Source: Methylobacterium marchantiae (GTDB lineage Bacteria > Pseudomonadota > Alphaproteobacteria > Rhizobiales > Beijerinckiaceae). Taken from it: 64,000 nt of DNA. Positions 52,935 to 61,197 of the stretch are shown in pieces (positions within the stretch are counted from its first letter, which is position 1; every line of letters begins with the position of its first letter). A program made the position numbers and the translations under genes. The stretch lies in NCBI RefSeq assembly GCF_022179405.1, contig NZ_BPQT01000016.1, forward strand, positions 1 through 64,000, in the 5' to 3' direction. The notes under the pieces are model-generated. The model did not search any database. It had not been told where the DNA came from and saw only the letters and a program-made list of their open reading frames with translations.

Positions 52935-55129
52935 GGCATCGACATCGGCTCGGGCGCCCCGATGGGGGCCGTCAGGATTACCCTCAATCCCGGTCGGTTG
53001 TTCGTGTTCTCGATCGTCCCGCCGAGCCGGTCCACCATGGCGTTGAGCATCCTCGTCCCGAAGCCGCTCCTGCTGTCCGTCTTGCCCTGGCCCTCATCGG
53101 CGACGATCAGGCGGAAGCGGGCGCGATGCTGTTCAAGGCTGATGACGATCGGCCCGGCGGCGCCGGCATAGGCGTATTTGTTGGCGTTGATGACGAGCTC
53201 GGTCAGGATCAGGCCGATATTCACCGCCGAGTCGGTGGGGATGAGGATGGGCGCGAAATCGGTGCTGAACTGCTCCGCCCAGTCGGGGCCCATCGACGAT
53301 TTCATCTCGGAGACGAGGTCGTCGAGGTAGCGCGCGAGGTCGATCATCTCGACGTTGTCGTCGCTGTAGAGACGCCGATGCACCAGGGCCACGGCGGCCA
53401 GACGGCGCTGCGCTTCCGCGAGGGACTCGCTGAGGCCCTCGTTGCCTTCCGCCCTCGCCTGCAGCGCCAGGAAGGCCGAGACCAGCTGAAGGCTGTTCTG
53501 GACGCGGTGGTTCACCTCCTTGATCAGGTAATCCTTCTGGACCAGCAGACTTTCCTTGTCCGCCACGGTGGCGGCGAGCTCGCGGTTCAGGTCGCGGATG
53601 CGCCGGGTCTGGCGCGCCTCGTACAACTCGCGGACGATACGCTGGGCCGCTTCGATCTCGGGCAGACTCCACGGCCTCGCATGGCCGCGGACCTCCTCGG
53701 TCCAGGCCTCGAAGGAGGCGCGAGGGCTGAGGATGCCACCGGAGGCGTTCGCGGCCTTGTGCGGGTTGCCGGCCCAGTTGACGATCTCGATCTGCTCGGC
53801 CCTGAACCACATCAGGATGATCGGCTCCTCCCCCGACAGGACCACGCCGAGGAGGCCGCTCGCGAGGCTGCGATAGGCGGCAGCCGGAGGAAAGCGCTTG
53901 CTGAGAGAGTGGGTCTGAAAGGCTTGCGCCCCGCCCACCGTGCGGACCCATGCGGCGATCTCGCGCAGATCGATCTCATCGGCGCAGCGCCCGGTATGGT
54001 GGAGTTCCTTGCTCTGCAGGATCGCGAAACCGTCGGCGCCGAGCATGCGGCGCAGATCTTCGCTCGCCTCGATGAGGATATCGGCGAGGGGCGCTTCGCC
54101 GAGGACCTTACCGGAAACGACGTCTTCGGCGCTGCGAAGCAGGAGACGTTCCCGGTAATCCTCCGCGACCTCCCGCGCCCTCACCTGACGCGCGAGGCTG
54201 CCCGCCAGGGCCTGGCAGGCCGCCCGCTGTCCGAAAGCGAGAGTACGGGGCGATCGGTTGTGACAGGCGACGAGCCCCCACAGGATGCCGTCCTTGACGA
54301 TCGAGACCGAGGCCGAGGCCGCGACGTCCATGTTGCGCAGATACTGGAGGTGGATCGGCGAGACGCTGCGCAGGTCGATATCGCTCAGGTCCAGCCGGGA
54401 CAAGTCCGCCGGTCGAAGCGGTTGCGGCGTGTAGTCGACGTTCGGGATCACGCGGACTCGGTTGCGGATGTAGAGCGCCCGCGCCTGTTTCGGGATGTCC
54501 GATGCCGGGAAATGGTGGTGCAGGAAGCTGCCGAGTTCGGGCACCCGGCTCTCGGCGATGACCACGCCCGCATCGTCGTCGAGGAAGCGGTAGATCATCA
54601 CCCGGTCGAAGCCGGTGAGTTCGCGGAACGAGATCGCCGCCCGTTCGCAGAGGGCCTTGAGATCGGCGGCTCGCTCCAGGGTGCCGCCGGCACGGTCGAG
54701 CCAGCCCAGCAGGCTGGCGGTATCGGTCCAGATCGACGCTTGCGGCTCGATCTGGATCAGCCATTGCCCGTCCTGCAGACGGGCCGTGGCATCCATCGTC
54801 GCATCGAGGCCCGTCACCGGGCCGATCACGATGGTCTCGTCATGCGGTGCGTCGTGAAGGCGGGCCACGCACGGTTCACCAAGGAGCTCCGACAGAGTCC
54901 GTCCGGACCATTCCGCGGCAAGCAGGCCCTCAATGTCGCCGGCGCCGCCGATCACCCGTAGGTCCCGGACGTCGGCGATCAGCAGGATGCCATGGGGCTG
55001 GATCGCGCCCGGAATATGGATCGGCTCGCGGTCGCAGACGGTCAGATCGGGGCCGAGATCGGACGGATCGGCATCCTGACCGGGATGCAGGGCAGGCTCG
55101 GCCGTCCGGGCGTCTCGCAATTGCGTCAT
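52931..55129 (-). CDS. Bacteriophytochrome histidine kinase (HWE/HisKA_2 type)
   Basis: A 732-aa red/far-red photoreceptor. Biliverdin attaches to Cys32 in the N-terminal extension (DLTVCDREPIHIPGAIQPHG); PAS spans ~30-130, GAF ~150-330 with the PASDIP motif at 208-213 and the conserved His260 (SPIHLQYLRNM), PHY ~340-500 with the tongue motif PRASF at 469-473. The transmitter is of the HisKA_2/HWE group: His541 in EVNHRVQNSLQLVSAFLALQ, then an ATPase domain (LTELVINANKYAY, GFGTRMLNAM). No receiver domain is attached and no cognate regulator lies adjacent. It is the first gene of the two-gene operon with heme oxygenase. Confidence 0.95.
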   Translation of the reverse strand: MTQLRDARTAEPALHPGQDADPSDLGPDLTVCDREPIHIPGAIQPHGILLIADVRDLRVIGGAGDIEGLLAAEWSGRTLSELLGEPCVARLHDAPHDETIVIGPVTGLDATMDATARLQDGQWLIQIEPQASIWTDTASLLGWLDRAGGTLERAADLKALCERAAISFRELTGFDRVMIYRFLDDDAGVVIAESRVPELGSFLHHHFPASDIPKQARALYIRNRVRVIPNVDYTPQPLRPADLSRLDLSDIDLRSVSPIHLQYLRNMDVAASASVSIVKDGILWGLVACHNRSPRTLAFGQRAACQALAGSLARQVRAREVAEDYRERLLLRSAEDVVSGKVLGEAPLADILIEASEDLRRMLGADGFAILQSKELHHTGRCADEIDLREIAAWVRTVGGAQAFQTHSLSKRFPPAAAYRSLASGLLGVVLSGEEPIILMWFRAEQIEIVNWAGNPHKAANASGGILSPRASFEAWTEEVRGHARPWSLPEIEAAQRIVRELYEARQTRRIRDLNRELAATVADKESLLVQKDYLIKEVNHRVQNSLQLVSAFLALQARAEGNEGLSESLAEAQRRLAAVALVHRRLYSDDNVEMIDLARYLDDLVSEMKSSMGPDWAEQFSTDFAPILIPTDSAVNIGLILTELVINANKYAYAGAAGPIVISLEQHRARFRLIVADEGQGKTDSRSGFGTRMLNAMVDRLGGTIENTNNRPGLRVILTAPIGAPEPMSMP

Positions 55130-55512
55130 GCGTCCATTCTGTACCGTATGCCGAACTCGGGCGACGTCGACGCCATCGGTCCAGTCGAACGGGTCCGCCG
55201 CCTTAGCAGAAGACCGACCCTCGTATCATCCGACCTGCATCACGAGAAAGCGATCGTTTTGCCAAATCAATCGAGCGCGAACCGCTCGGTGCTGACAAGG
55301 CAACCTTGAGGAAGCTGCATGCGGCAAGAAAGCCGCGACCCTCGGATGATGCGACGCCGCTTTATCTAGGAACTGCCGGGAGCTTTGCCATATCCGGCGC
55401 GAAGATCATTTTCAAACGATGAATGTATACTTTCATACATATGCGGTCGTACAGATGTGCGTCGGTCCGTTGCGTCCCTCGACGGCTCGGCGGATGAGCG
55501 TCCTGCCCGCCC
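55130..55512. other. Upstream region of the phytochrome operon
   Basis: About 380 bp between the phytochrome start and the deacetylase stop (both minus strand). It should contain the phytochrome promoter. ATGTAT (55423-55428) and ATACAT (55435-55440) form an AT-rich inverted repeat; it reads TGT-N10-ACA, not the N12 spacing of PpsR/CrtJ sites. No gene is seen. Confidence 0.45.
55423..55440. promoter_or_regulatory. AT-rich inverted repeat upstream of the phytochrome operon
   Basis: ATGTAT and ATACAT separated by six bases; a possible operator ~295 bp from the phytochrome start, with unknown protein partner. Confidence 0.35.
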
Positions 55513-56439
55513 TCACGCTCCCATCAGCACCGACACATGGGCGGCGACCGACTCGCCGAGTCCCTTGAGGTCGTAGCCGCCCTCCAGCAGCGAGACGATC
55601 CGGCCGTCGCATGTGCGGTCGGCGATCTCCATGACCTTGGCCGTGGCCCAGGCGAAGTCTTCCGCCTCCAGCATGAGGTTGGCCAGCGGGTCGCGCCAAT
55701 GCGCGTCGAACCCGGCCGAGATGATGATGAGGTCGGGCCGAAACTCCTCGAGACGCGTCAGGACGCGGCTGTTCAGCGCTTCCTTGAAGGCGTCGCCGTC
55801 CGCGAAGGGTTTGAGCGGTGCATTGACGATCGTGTCGTGCTCGCCGCGTTCCGAGACCGCGCCGCTGCCCGGATAGAGCGGCATCTGGTGGGTCGAGCAG
55901 AACAGGACCGACGGGTCCGACCAGAAGATGTCCTGCGTGCCGTTGCCGTGATGCACGTCCCAGTCGACGATGGCGACCCGTTCCGCCCCATGGACCGCCT
56001 TCGCATGAAGCGCGGCGATCGCGGCGTTGTTGAAGACGCAGAAGCCCATCGCCTTGGTGCGTTCGGCATGGTGCCCCGGCGGCCTCATGGCGGAGAAAGT
56101 GTTCCTGGCCGTACCCGTCATCACCAGGTCGACGCCCTGCACCCCGGCTCCGACGCCGCGCAGCACGCAGTCGATCGTGCCCGGCGAGAGGACCGTATCC
56201 GAATCGAGATGGGCCACGCCCTCCGTGGGGACCGAGCGAAGGATCGCGCGAACCCATTCCTCGGGATGGGCGAGGAACACGGATTCGAGCGCCGCCGCTT
56301 CGGGCGACCTGCGGTCGAGGCCGGAGAAGTCCGGCATGCCGAGAGCTTCCTGCACCGCCTTCATGCGCTCGGGCCGCTCGGGATGGCCGTGCGGCGTGCG
56401 GTGCTCGAGCGCGGCCGCGTGATGGAACAGCACAGTCAT
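55513..56439 (-). CDS. Histone deacetylase-family zinc amidohydrolase
   Basis: A 308-aa class II HDAC-like deacetylase, the bacterial group acting on acetylated amines such as polyamines or on lysine residues. Active-site motifs are AMRPPGHHA (charge-relay His pair, ~120), NNAAIAALHA, zinc ligands in VAIVDWDVHHGNGTQDIF (Asp/His) and ISAGFDAHWRDPL (Asp), and the transition-state Tyr region LLEGGYDLKGLGESV. Length is standard. A perfect 16-bp inverted repeat lies immediately upstream of the start. Confidence 0.92.
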   Translation of the reverse strand: MTVLFHHAAALEHRTPHGHPERPERMKAVQEALGMPDFSGLDRRSPEAAALESVFLAHPEEWVRAILRSVPTEGVAHLDSDTVLSPGTIDCVLRGVGAGVQGVDLVMTGTARNTFSAMRPPGHHAERTKAMGFCVFNNAAIAALHAKAVHGAERVAIVDWDVHHGNGTQDIFWSDPSVLFCSTHQMPLYPGSGAVSERGEHDTIVNAPLKPFADGDAFKEALNSRVLTRLEEFRPDLIIISAGFDAHWRDPLANLMLEAEDFAWATAKVMEIADRTCDGRIVSLLEGGYDLKGLGESVAAHVSVLMGA

Positions 56440-56453
56440 CGGATATCACCCCT

Positions 56454-56490
56454 TCGTTCGAGATGGTATTCGATATACCATCTCGAACGA
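56454..56490. promoter_or_regulatory. Perfect 16-bp inverted repeat upstream of the deacetylase
   Basis: TCGTTCGAGATGGTAT (56454-56469) and its exact reverse complement (56475-56490) flank a 5-nt TCGAT spacer, 15 bp upstream of the deacetylase ATG. There is no T-run, so an operator or an mRNA 5' hairpin is more likely than a terminator. Position suggests autoregulation-type control of the deacetylase gene. Confidence 0.7.
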
Positions 56491-56508
56491 GATGACAGGT
56501 CGCAGACG

Positions 56509-56628
56509 TCAGGCGGCGCGAACCGCGGCGAGGAATCGGGTCACTTCCACTTGGTTCGTGGAGCGCTGGATGCGCGCGATCTGGTCGCCGATCTCTTGGG
56601 CCGCCCGCGTGGTCTGGTTCGCATACGG
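56509..56628 (-). pseudogene. Fragment of a methyl-accepting chemotaxis protein
   Basis: The minus strand reads YANQTTRAAQEIGDQIARIQ, then STNQVEVTRFLAAVRAA, before a stop at 56509. This matches the segment just after the MCP signalling hairpin (A-x-Q-T-x-x-A-x-x-E-I-x-x-Q-I-x-x-I-Q), as in the complete receptor at 23.7 kb. No start codon is available in frame and nothing MCP-like lies upstream beyond the GspK stop, so it is a ~40-codon remnant. Confidence 0.55.
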
Positions 56629-56642
56629 ATCTCGGAACCGGA

Positions 56643-57536
56643 TTAGTCCAGGCCGAGGCTGGCCGCGATGCGGGCACAAGCAGGATGCGGCGTCCCAGCC
56701 TGCGGGGCTGGGACTGACCGGACCCACTCGACGATCCCGATCCCGACGGGAGCGTTGCCCGTTGAGACCAGGGCGGAGCGGCCGGCCCTGGCTCCGGTGG
56801 CATCGGCGACCGAGACCTCGACGCGCAGGAACTGCCGCTGGGATGGGCGGGCGGGCTGCCTGATACCCTCGGCGGTCGCGACCTTGCGCAGGCGCGTCGT
56901 GTCGAGGCGCCCGTTGGGGTTGAACACCGTGACGACCGGCAGCAGGACAGCCGCCAGCGCCGGATTCATCGACGGCAGTTGCTCGATCTCGTCCGCCCGC
57001 ACGAAGGGTCCGTTGCGCGGGCCGTGGGCGAGGCCGCGCGCCCGGTACTGAGCGGCCTCGGCCCCGCCGCCCGGCTCGGGCGTCTCGTCGGCATCGCGAA
57101 AATCCACGATCTCGGCGGCCAGCGTCCCGGCGTCCCGGTCGGGGACGCCCAGCGCCCGAAGGTCCTCTTCCATCTGCGGGCGTGGGGTGGTGTTCAGGTC
57201 GAGTAGGGCGCCCTGGTCGCGCAGGGCGATCCGGGCGCTGCGCCCCTTCGGCAACTGGCACAGGACCGGGCTACCTTCCTCCGGAAGGCCGAGGCGCGGC
57301 GCCCTATAGCTGCGCTCGACCACGAGCCCGAAGGCGACGAGCCGGGTGATCCCGTCCGCCAGCCCCTGAAGGCGCAGGCCGTCGGCGCGCTGGCCGGCGA
57401 GCCTGGTGTGCGTCTGCAGGCGCAGGGCCGCCGTGGCCGCCGCCGCCGACAGGACGATGAGGATGATCAAGACCGCCGGCAGTACGAAGCCGCCCTCCTC
57501 TGGTCCGGCGCGTGGGGCCAGGCTCCGCGTTGTCAC
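56643..57536 (-). CDS. GspK-like type II secretion minor pseudopilin (orphan)
   Basis: A 297-aa protein with a prepilin-like N-terminus: short basic/acidic leader ending GPEEGGF, then the hydrophobic helix VLPAVLIILIVLSAAAATAA. The body shows GspK features: LDLNTTPRPQMEEDLRALG, EIVDFRDADETPEPGGGAEA and the NGRLDTTRLRKVA region corresponding to the helix-hairpin domain. In complete type II systems it caps the pseudopilus tip. Here no gspC-J, L or M gene is adjacent, so partners must be elsewhere or the gene is a relic. The start is a GTG. Confidence 0.75.
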   Translation of the reverse strand: MTTRSLAPRAGPEEGGFVLPAVLIILIVLSAAAATAALRLQTHTRLAGQRADGLRLQGLADGITRLVAFGLVVERSYRAPRLGLPEEGSPVLCQLPKGRSARIALRDQGALLDLNTTPRPQMEEDLRALGVPDRDAGTLAAEIVDFRDADETPEPGGGAEAAQYRARGLAHGPRNGPFVRADEIEQLPSMNPALAAVLLPVVTVFNPNGRLDTTRLRKVATAEGIRQPARPSQRQFLRVEVSVADATGARAGRSALVSTGNAPVGIGIVEWVRSVPAPQAGTPHPACARIAASLGLD

Positions 57537-58025
57537 GGCCGCACCGCGACGGGACTCAGCAACGGCTCCCGGCGCCGCCGGTCGTGAAGCCGATGCGCAA
57601 CTTCACCAGGGCCGGGTATGCGTCCCGCCGCGACCGGTCCGGACGCCATCGTGGTAGCAGCCATCTTCGACGAGCCCAATTGTATGACAAAGACCAATCT
57701 AGACTGCGATGAGGATCGTCTTCGATGCTTCTTATACATATTGCGCGACAAGAAATTTGAGTAGAGCTTTTGATCGCTGTAGCGCTGCTCCGAACGCATG
57801 CGTGGACGTTGCGCGTCTGTGAAGAGCCTGTCCCATAACGCCTCGTGTGCGACGCCTTCACCAGAACCGATGCCACTCCACCGTGGGAAGGCGCGCTCGA
57901 ACGAATCGGTCAGTGGGGACTCCGGATCGGGAGGGGGACGGACCCGAATGCCGGGCAAATCTCCGCGCCCCGTCGACATACCCCGGCGCGCCGTTCCGCA
58001 TTGCACCGATCCACCGGCGACGGCC
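57537..58025. other. Gene-free region, partly AT-rich
   Basis: About 490 bp. The interval 57660-57790 is AT-rich against a high-GC background and is a plausible promoter for the GspK gene or an insertion scar. GAGCCTGTCCCATAAC at 57824-57839 resembles one end of some IS5-type elements, but no matching second end or transposase is visible. Frames here show no recognisable protein. Confidence 0.4.
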
Positions 58026-59231
58026 TCACGGCATCGGGGCAAACAGGTTCAAATTCACCTCGTCGCCCATCAGCCGATAGCCGTTGTCGTTGGGATGCAG
58101 GTGGTCGCCGGAATCGGAGTCGGGGCGCAACCAGGTCGTTGCGTACGGGTTGCGGACCGCGACATCGAAGTCGATCACGCCGTCGAACGCCCCCGAGAAG
58201 CGGATGAATTCGTTCACTTGGTTGCGCGTCATGTCCTTGTCGCCCCCAATGAGGCTGGAGCCGCCCGCAGGGGTCATCGTACCGGCGATGACCCGCAGGC
58301 CGAGGGAGCGGGCGCGCGTGATGAACTGGCGGTACCCGTTGATCAGATCTGGTGCGCTCGTGCCGGCCCACCCGATATCGTTGATTCCTTCTAGCAGCAC
58401 GACATGCGTCGCGCCCGGTACCGACGCGACATCGCGCCAGAACCGATCCAGCCCCAGGATGCCGTTGCCCCGGGACAGGAGACGATTGCCCTGAATGCCC
58501 ATGTTCACCACGCCGCAGCGGCGCTCCGGCGGCAGCAGCGCCATGCGTTCGGCGAGGCGGCCCGGCCAGCCGCGCACGGTCGGGGAAAATCCCAGATAAC
58601 CGTCGGTGATCGAATCCCCGAACGCGACCACCGTGCAGCGCGCGGCTGGTTCGCGAACCGAAATCTGGGCGAGGTACGGCCGCACCTGCATGGTCTTGAT
58701 GGGGCCGATGCCGTTGCCGACCGACGGCGCGAAGGCGACCGGAAGACCGATCGGATTCCAGGGCGGAAGAGTGGGAGTCGTGAAGGTCACGCTGATGATG
58801 AATTCCTGGCCGACATCCGTGGAGTAGGGCAGCGGGTCGGTCAGCACCGAGACGCCGATCGGCAGGGTGATGTTCGGTTGTCCGTTGAAGAAGAATTGGC
58901 GCAACGTCGTCGGATTGAATTCGAAGCCGGTCGTTCCCACGGCCGCCGCGATACCGACTACCGTGACCGTCGCCGGTGCGAGGCCTTCGGTATTGCTGAG
59001 GGTCAGCATGATCGCGTTCCCGCGCTGGGTCAGCTTCACACGATGGAAGTAGGTGCCCGGCGGTTGAAGTGGATCGACCCCCGGAATCCGTGGCGTCGTC
59101 GCATACCCCCAGGCGCCAGCCCAACGCTCTTGGGCGAAGAGCGGCGCGGCGCCCGCGAGCATCGCCGCCAGGAATGCCAGGAAGACGCAAAATGCCCTGC
59201 GCAGGCCGGTGCCTGATAAAATTTCGGCCAT
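58026..59231 (-). CDS. Secreted SGNH/GDSL hydrolase
   Basis: A 401-aa exported esterase-like enzyme. Signal peptide from ATG 59231 (AFCVFLAFLAAMLAGAAPLF, cleavage near FAQE). The N-terminal β-rich domain precedes the SGNH core: block I nucleophile Ser in VVAFGDSITDGYLG (~205), block III Asn in LLEGINDIGWAG, block II Gly in MGIQGNRLL, and block V D-x-x-H in SGDHLHPNDNGYRL. It probably removes acyl groups from carbohydrates. The gene stands alone; the in-frame upstream extension has no signal character. Confidence 0.88.
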   Translation of the reverse strand: MAEILSGTGLRRAFCVFLAFLAAMLAGAAPLFAQERWAGAWGYATTPRIPGVDPLQPPGTYFHRVKLTQRGNAIMLTLSNTEGLAPATVTVVGIAAAVGTTGFEFNPTTLRQFFFNGQPNITLPIGVSVLTDPLPYSTDVGQEFIISVTFTTPTLPPWNPIGLPVAFAPSVGNGIGPIKTMQVRPYLAQISVREPAARCTVVAFGDSITDGYLGFSPTVRGWPGRLAERMALLPPERRCGVVNMGIQGNRLLSRGNGILGLDRFWRDVASVPGATHVVLLEGINDIGWAGTSAPDLINGYRQFITRARSLGLRVIAGTMTPAGGSSLIGGDKDMTRNQVNEFIRFSGAFDGVIDFDVAVRNPYATTWLRPDSDSGDHLHPNDNGYRLMGDEVNLNLFAPMP

Positions 59232-59828
59232 GCCCTGGTATTCCCGTATGACGCCGCTACCGCGGCAAGGTTTCACGAACGCCGTAGCCTGAGACGCGGG
59301 CACCGCCTGGAACTGCACAATCGCGACGACGCCACGCGCGTCGGAGCGACAAATTCGGCCACCGTCGTCGACAGACCCGGGCGAGCCTGCTTCTTGGAGG
59401 CCTCCGAAAATCCCACAGCGGCGACATCCTGCCTCGACAGGCGCAGCTCCGCGGTGGAACCGTTCGATATTTTGCTATATTGGATAAAGCGGCGACCTAA
59501 CGCACAGTAACCTAGAGATCCGGCCTTAAAAATCCGTCTCTGTTTTCAAGGCGCGCCAAAAATCCAGGTGTGCTTTGCGTGGGGCCATCGCCGGCATCGG
59601 GCGCCCTACGGGTCAGTGACTCATGCCGACCCTCATTCATCGGGATCCATGCGCCCATTTGCGCAGTCCGATGGACGTGATGCGCCATGGCAGGGCGATC
59701 ATCTGTTCCAGGCGTCGCGACAATGCACCGCTCCGGATAACCTGAAGCGGTTGAGCCAAGCCAAGTCATGCGCCCAGCCAAGTCACGGGCTCAATCAAGG
59801 GACGCCGATCACCGCCGCATCGACGGTT
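59232..59828. other. Gene-free region
   Basis: About 600 bp between two minus-strand genes. An AT-rich patch around 59465-59525 could carry the promoter for the SGNH hydrolase. Frames on both strands are short and without family resemblance. Confidence 0.45.
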
Positions 59829-60182
59829 TCATGACCTTGCGGGCGTACGTTCGATCGTCCGCGCCGCGGGCGCGTCCTTGCCAAGTATCGCGTCTTTGCC
59901 AAGTATCGCTTCCTTGCCAAGTATCGCTTCCTTGCCAAGTATCGCTTCCTTGGCGTCGTGGGCCTCATCCGTCCTCTTCGTCTCCTCGAAAGCCCGCGTC
60001 TTCTCTGAGCCGTCGGCCTTGGTCGAGCGACCGCGCTCCGCCCGCAATTCTTTCTCCGCCATCAGCCAGAACTCGATCTCGAACCCCATCGGCTGGTGGT
60101 TGCGCTCCCAGAGTTCGTAGGCGCACTGACGGATCTGCTCGAACGTGGGACCCGATATCGCTCCCGTCGAATCTTGCCTCAT
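59829..60182 (-). CDS. DUF2934 protein with tandem-repeat tail
   Basis: A 117-aa soluble protein starting at ATG 60182 (MRQDSTGAISG). Residues ~14-50 are a DUF2934 domain (EQIRQCAYELWERNHQP, EFWLMAEKEL), a small helical module common in Hyphomicrobiales. After a charged linker (GSEKTRAFEETKRTDEAHDA), the tail is five copies of the hexapeptide KEAILG/KDAILG encoded by an 18-bp tandem repeat. The amphipathic repeats may add coiled-coil length. Copy number is likely to vary among strains. The function of DUF2934 is unknown. Confidence 0.72.
   Translation of the reverse strand: MRQDSTGAISGPTFEQIRQCAYELWERNHQPMGFEIEFWLMAEKELRAERGRSTKADGSEKTRAFEETKRTDEAHDAKEAILGKEAILGKEAILGKDAILGKDAPAARTIERTPARS
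59879..59950. repeat. 18-bp tandem repeat (four units) in the DUF2934 gene
   Basis: TTGCCAAGTATCGCTTCC and one variant repeat head-to-tail at 59879, 59897, 59915 and 59933; degenerate partial copies flank them. In frame, each encodes one KEAILG-type hexapeptide. Confidence 0.9.
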
Positions 60183-60727
60183 CCGAATCCTGCCTCGTTC
60201 ATGGATCGTCACCGGCCGCGCGTCGCGGCCTTCCTGCATCCTGCGGATGGGCCCGTCGCACGTTCCCGGCCGGTTCACATTCACACGGGGCAAGAGCCCG
60301 CATCGCGCATGGCAAACGCGAGATCATTCCGTGCCGATCCCGGCGAGGCCCTCCGCGGTGATAACGATCGCCGTCGAGCCAGGGGGCGCCGCCGTCGTTG
60401 TCGCAGGTGGGAAAGACGTGGGTCCGATCGAGTCCGCGGGAGGAGGCGAAGGAAGGTATGGTGCACCGCGAGACCGAAAGACCGCTCGGCCGATGCCGAG
60501 GAGGGACCGACCCGCTGCGGTGCCTGAAGGCGAGCCGGAGAAGGTGGATCGCCGCGCACCCGCAGAGGCGCACGACGACCGCATGACCGAGAAACCCGCA
60601 GAGGTTTCGTAACGGCCGATCTCCTATGCTCCGTCATTTGCGAAGCAGGTCCGCATATGGCCCTGCTTAAACCAGACGAGGGCCTTCAGTCGTGATGGAA
60701 CGCCGTGCTGTTAGCGAGACCCGGGGG
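60183..60727. other. Gene-free region
   Basis: About 545 bp. It should hold the promoters of the DUF2934 gene (minus) and of the chagasin-like gene (plus). Several long frames exist but lack starts with ribosome-binding sites or recognisable domains. Confidence 0.42.
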
Positions 60728-61132
60728 ATGAAAGCTGTCTTCGCGATGGTACTGATGACGCTTTCATCACTATCGATCGCGTCTGCCAAGGACGAGCCTC
60801 CCGTCGATCTGACGCCGCCGAAAGACAGTGAAGCGGTGAGGCTGAGTGCGCTGAGATTGGAAAGGAGCTCGAAAGCGGATTTCATACTGAAGCGGAGTGC
60901 CGGTGTTCCGACGAGTTGGACATGCTCGTCGGATCATCCGGCCATCGTGGACGTGTCGGATCTGGGGTTGAGCCCGGTCACGCCACCTCCGCCGGGCATG
61001 GTCGGATTTCCGTTGATGCACAGATTCGCCCTCTCGGCTTCCGATCCAGGAAGAGCGACCGTGACGTGTCATCTCTCGTGGTTCGACGGGAAGATACTGG
61101 GCCGGTCTTCGATCGATGTGACCGTCGAATGA
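60728..61132 (+). CDS. Small exported β-rich protein, possibly chagasin-like
   Basis: A 134-aa protein starting MKAVFAMVLMTLSSLSIASA with a signal peptide cleaved near ASAKDE. The mature part alternates strands and loops (FILKRSAGVPTSWTCSSDHP, RFALSASDPGRATVTCHLSW) and ends in SIDVTVE. The F-x-L-x-A-x-x-P-G-x-A-T-x-x-x-x-x-x-W pattern recalls chagasin-type (I42) cysteine-protease inhibitors with an Ig fold, but the usual NPTTGY and RPW motifs are not convincing. A disulfide between the two cysteines is likely. Confidence 0.6.
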   Translation: MKAVFAMVLMTLSSLSIASAKDEPPVDLTPPKDSEAVRLSALRLERSSKADFILKRSAGVPTSWTCSSDHPAIVDVSDLGLSPVTPPPPGMVGFPLMHRFALSASDPGRATVTCHLSWFDGKILGRSSIDVTVE

Positions 61133-61197
61133 GATACCTGTGCGCCGGCTGGTCCCGCTGTGTTGGACAGGCTCGGGGTTCCGTTCCGATCAGCCGG

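Noticed and set aside
55423-55440. PpsR/CrtJ site (TGT-N12-ACA) upstream of the phytochrome
   Set aside because: The spacing is ten, not twelve, and no photosynthesis genes are near; kept only as a generic inverted repeat.
57824-57839. GAGCCTGTCCCATAAC, similar to an IS5-type terminal repeat
   Set aside because: No second inverted copy, target duplication or transposase fragment could be found; a single 16-bp resemblance is not enough.
60145-60612. A 155-codon plus-strand open frame
   Set aside because: Overlaps the DUF2934 gene promoter, no ribosome-binding site or domain, and composition typical of random high-GC frames.
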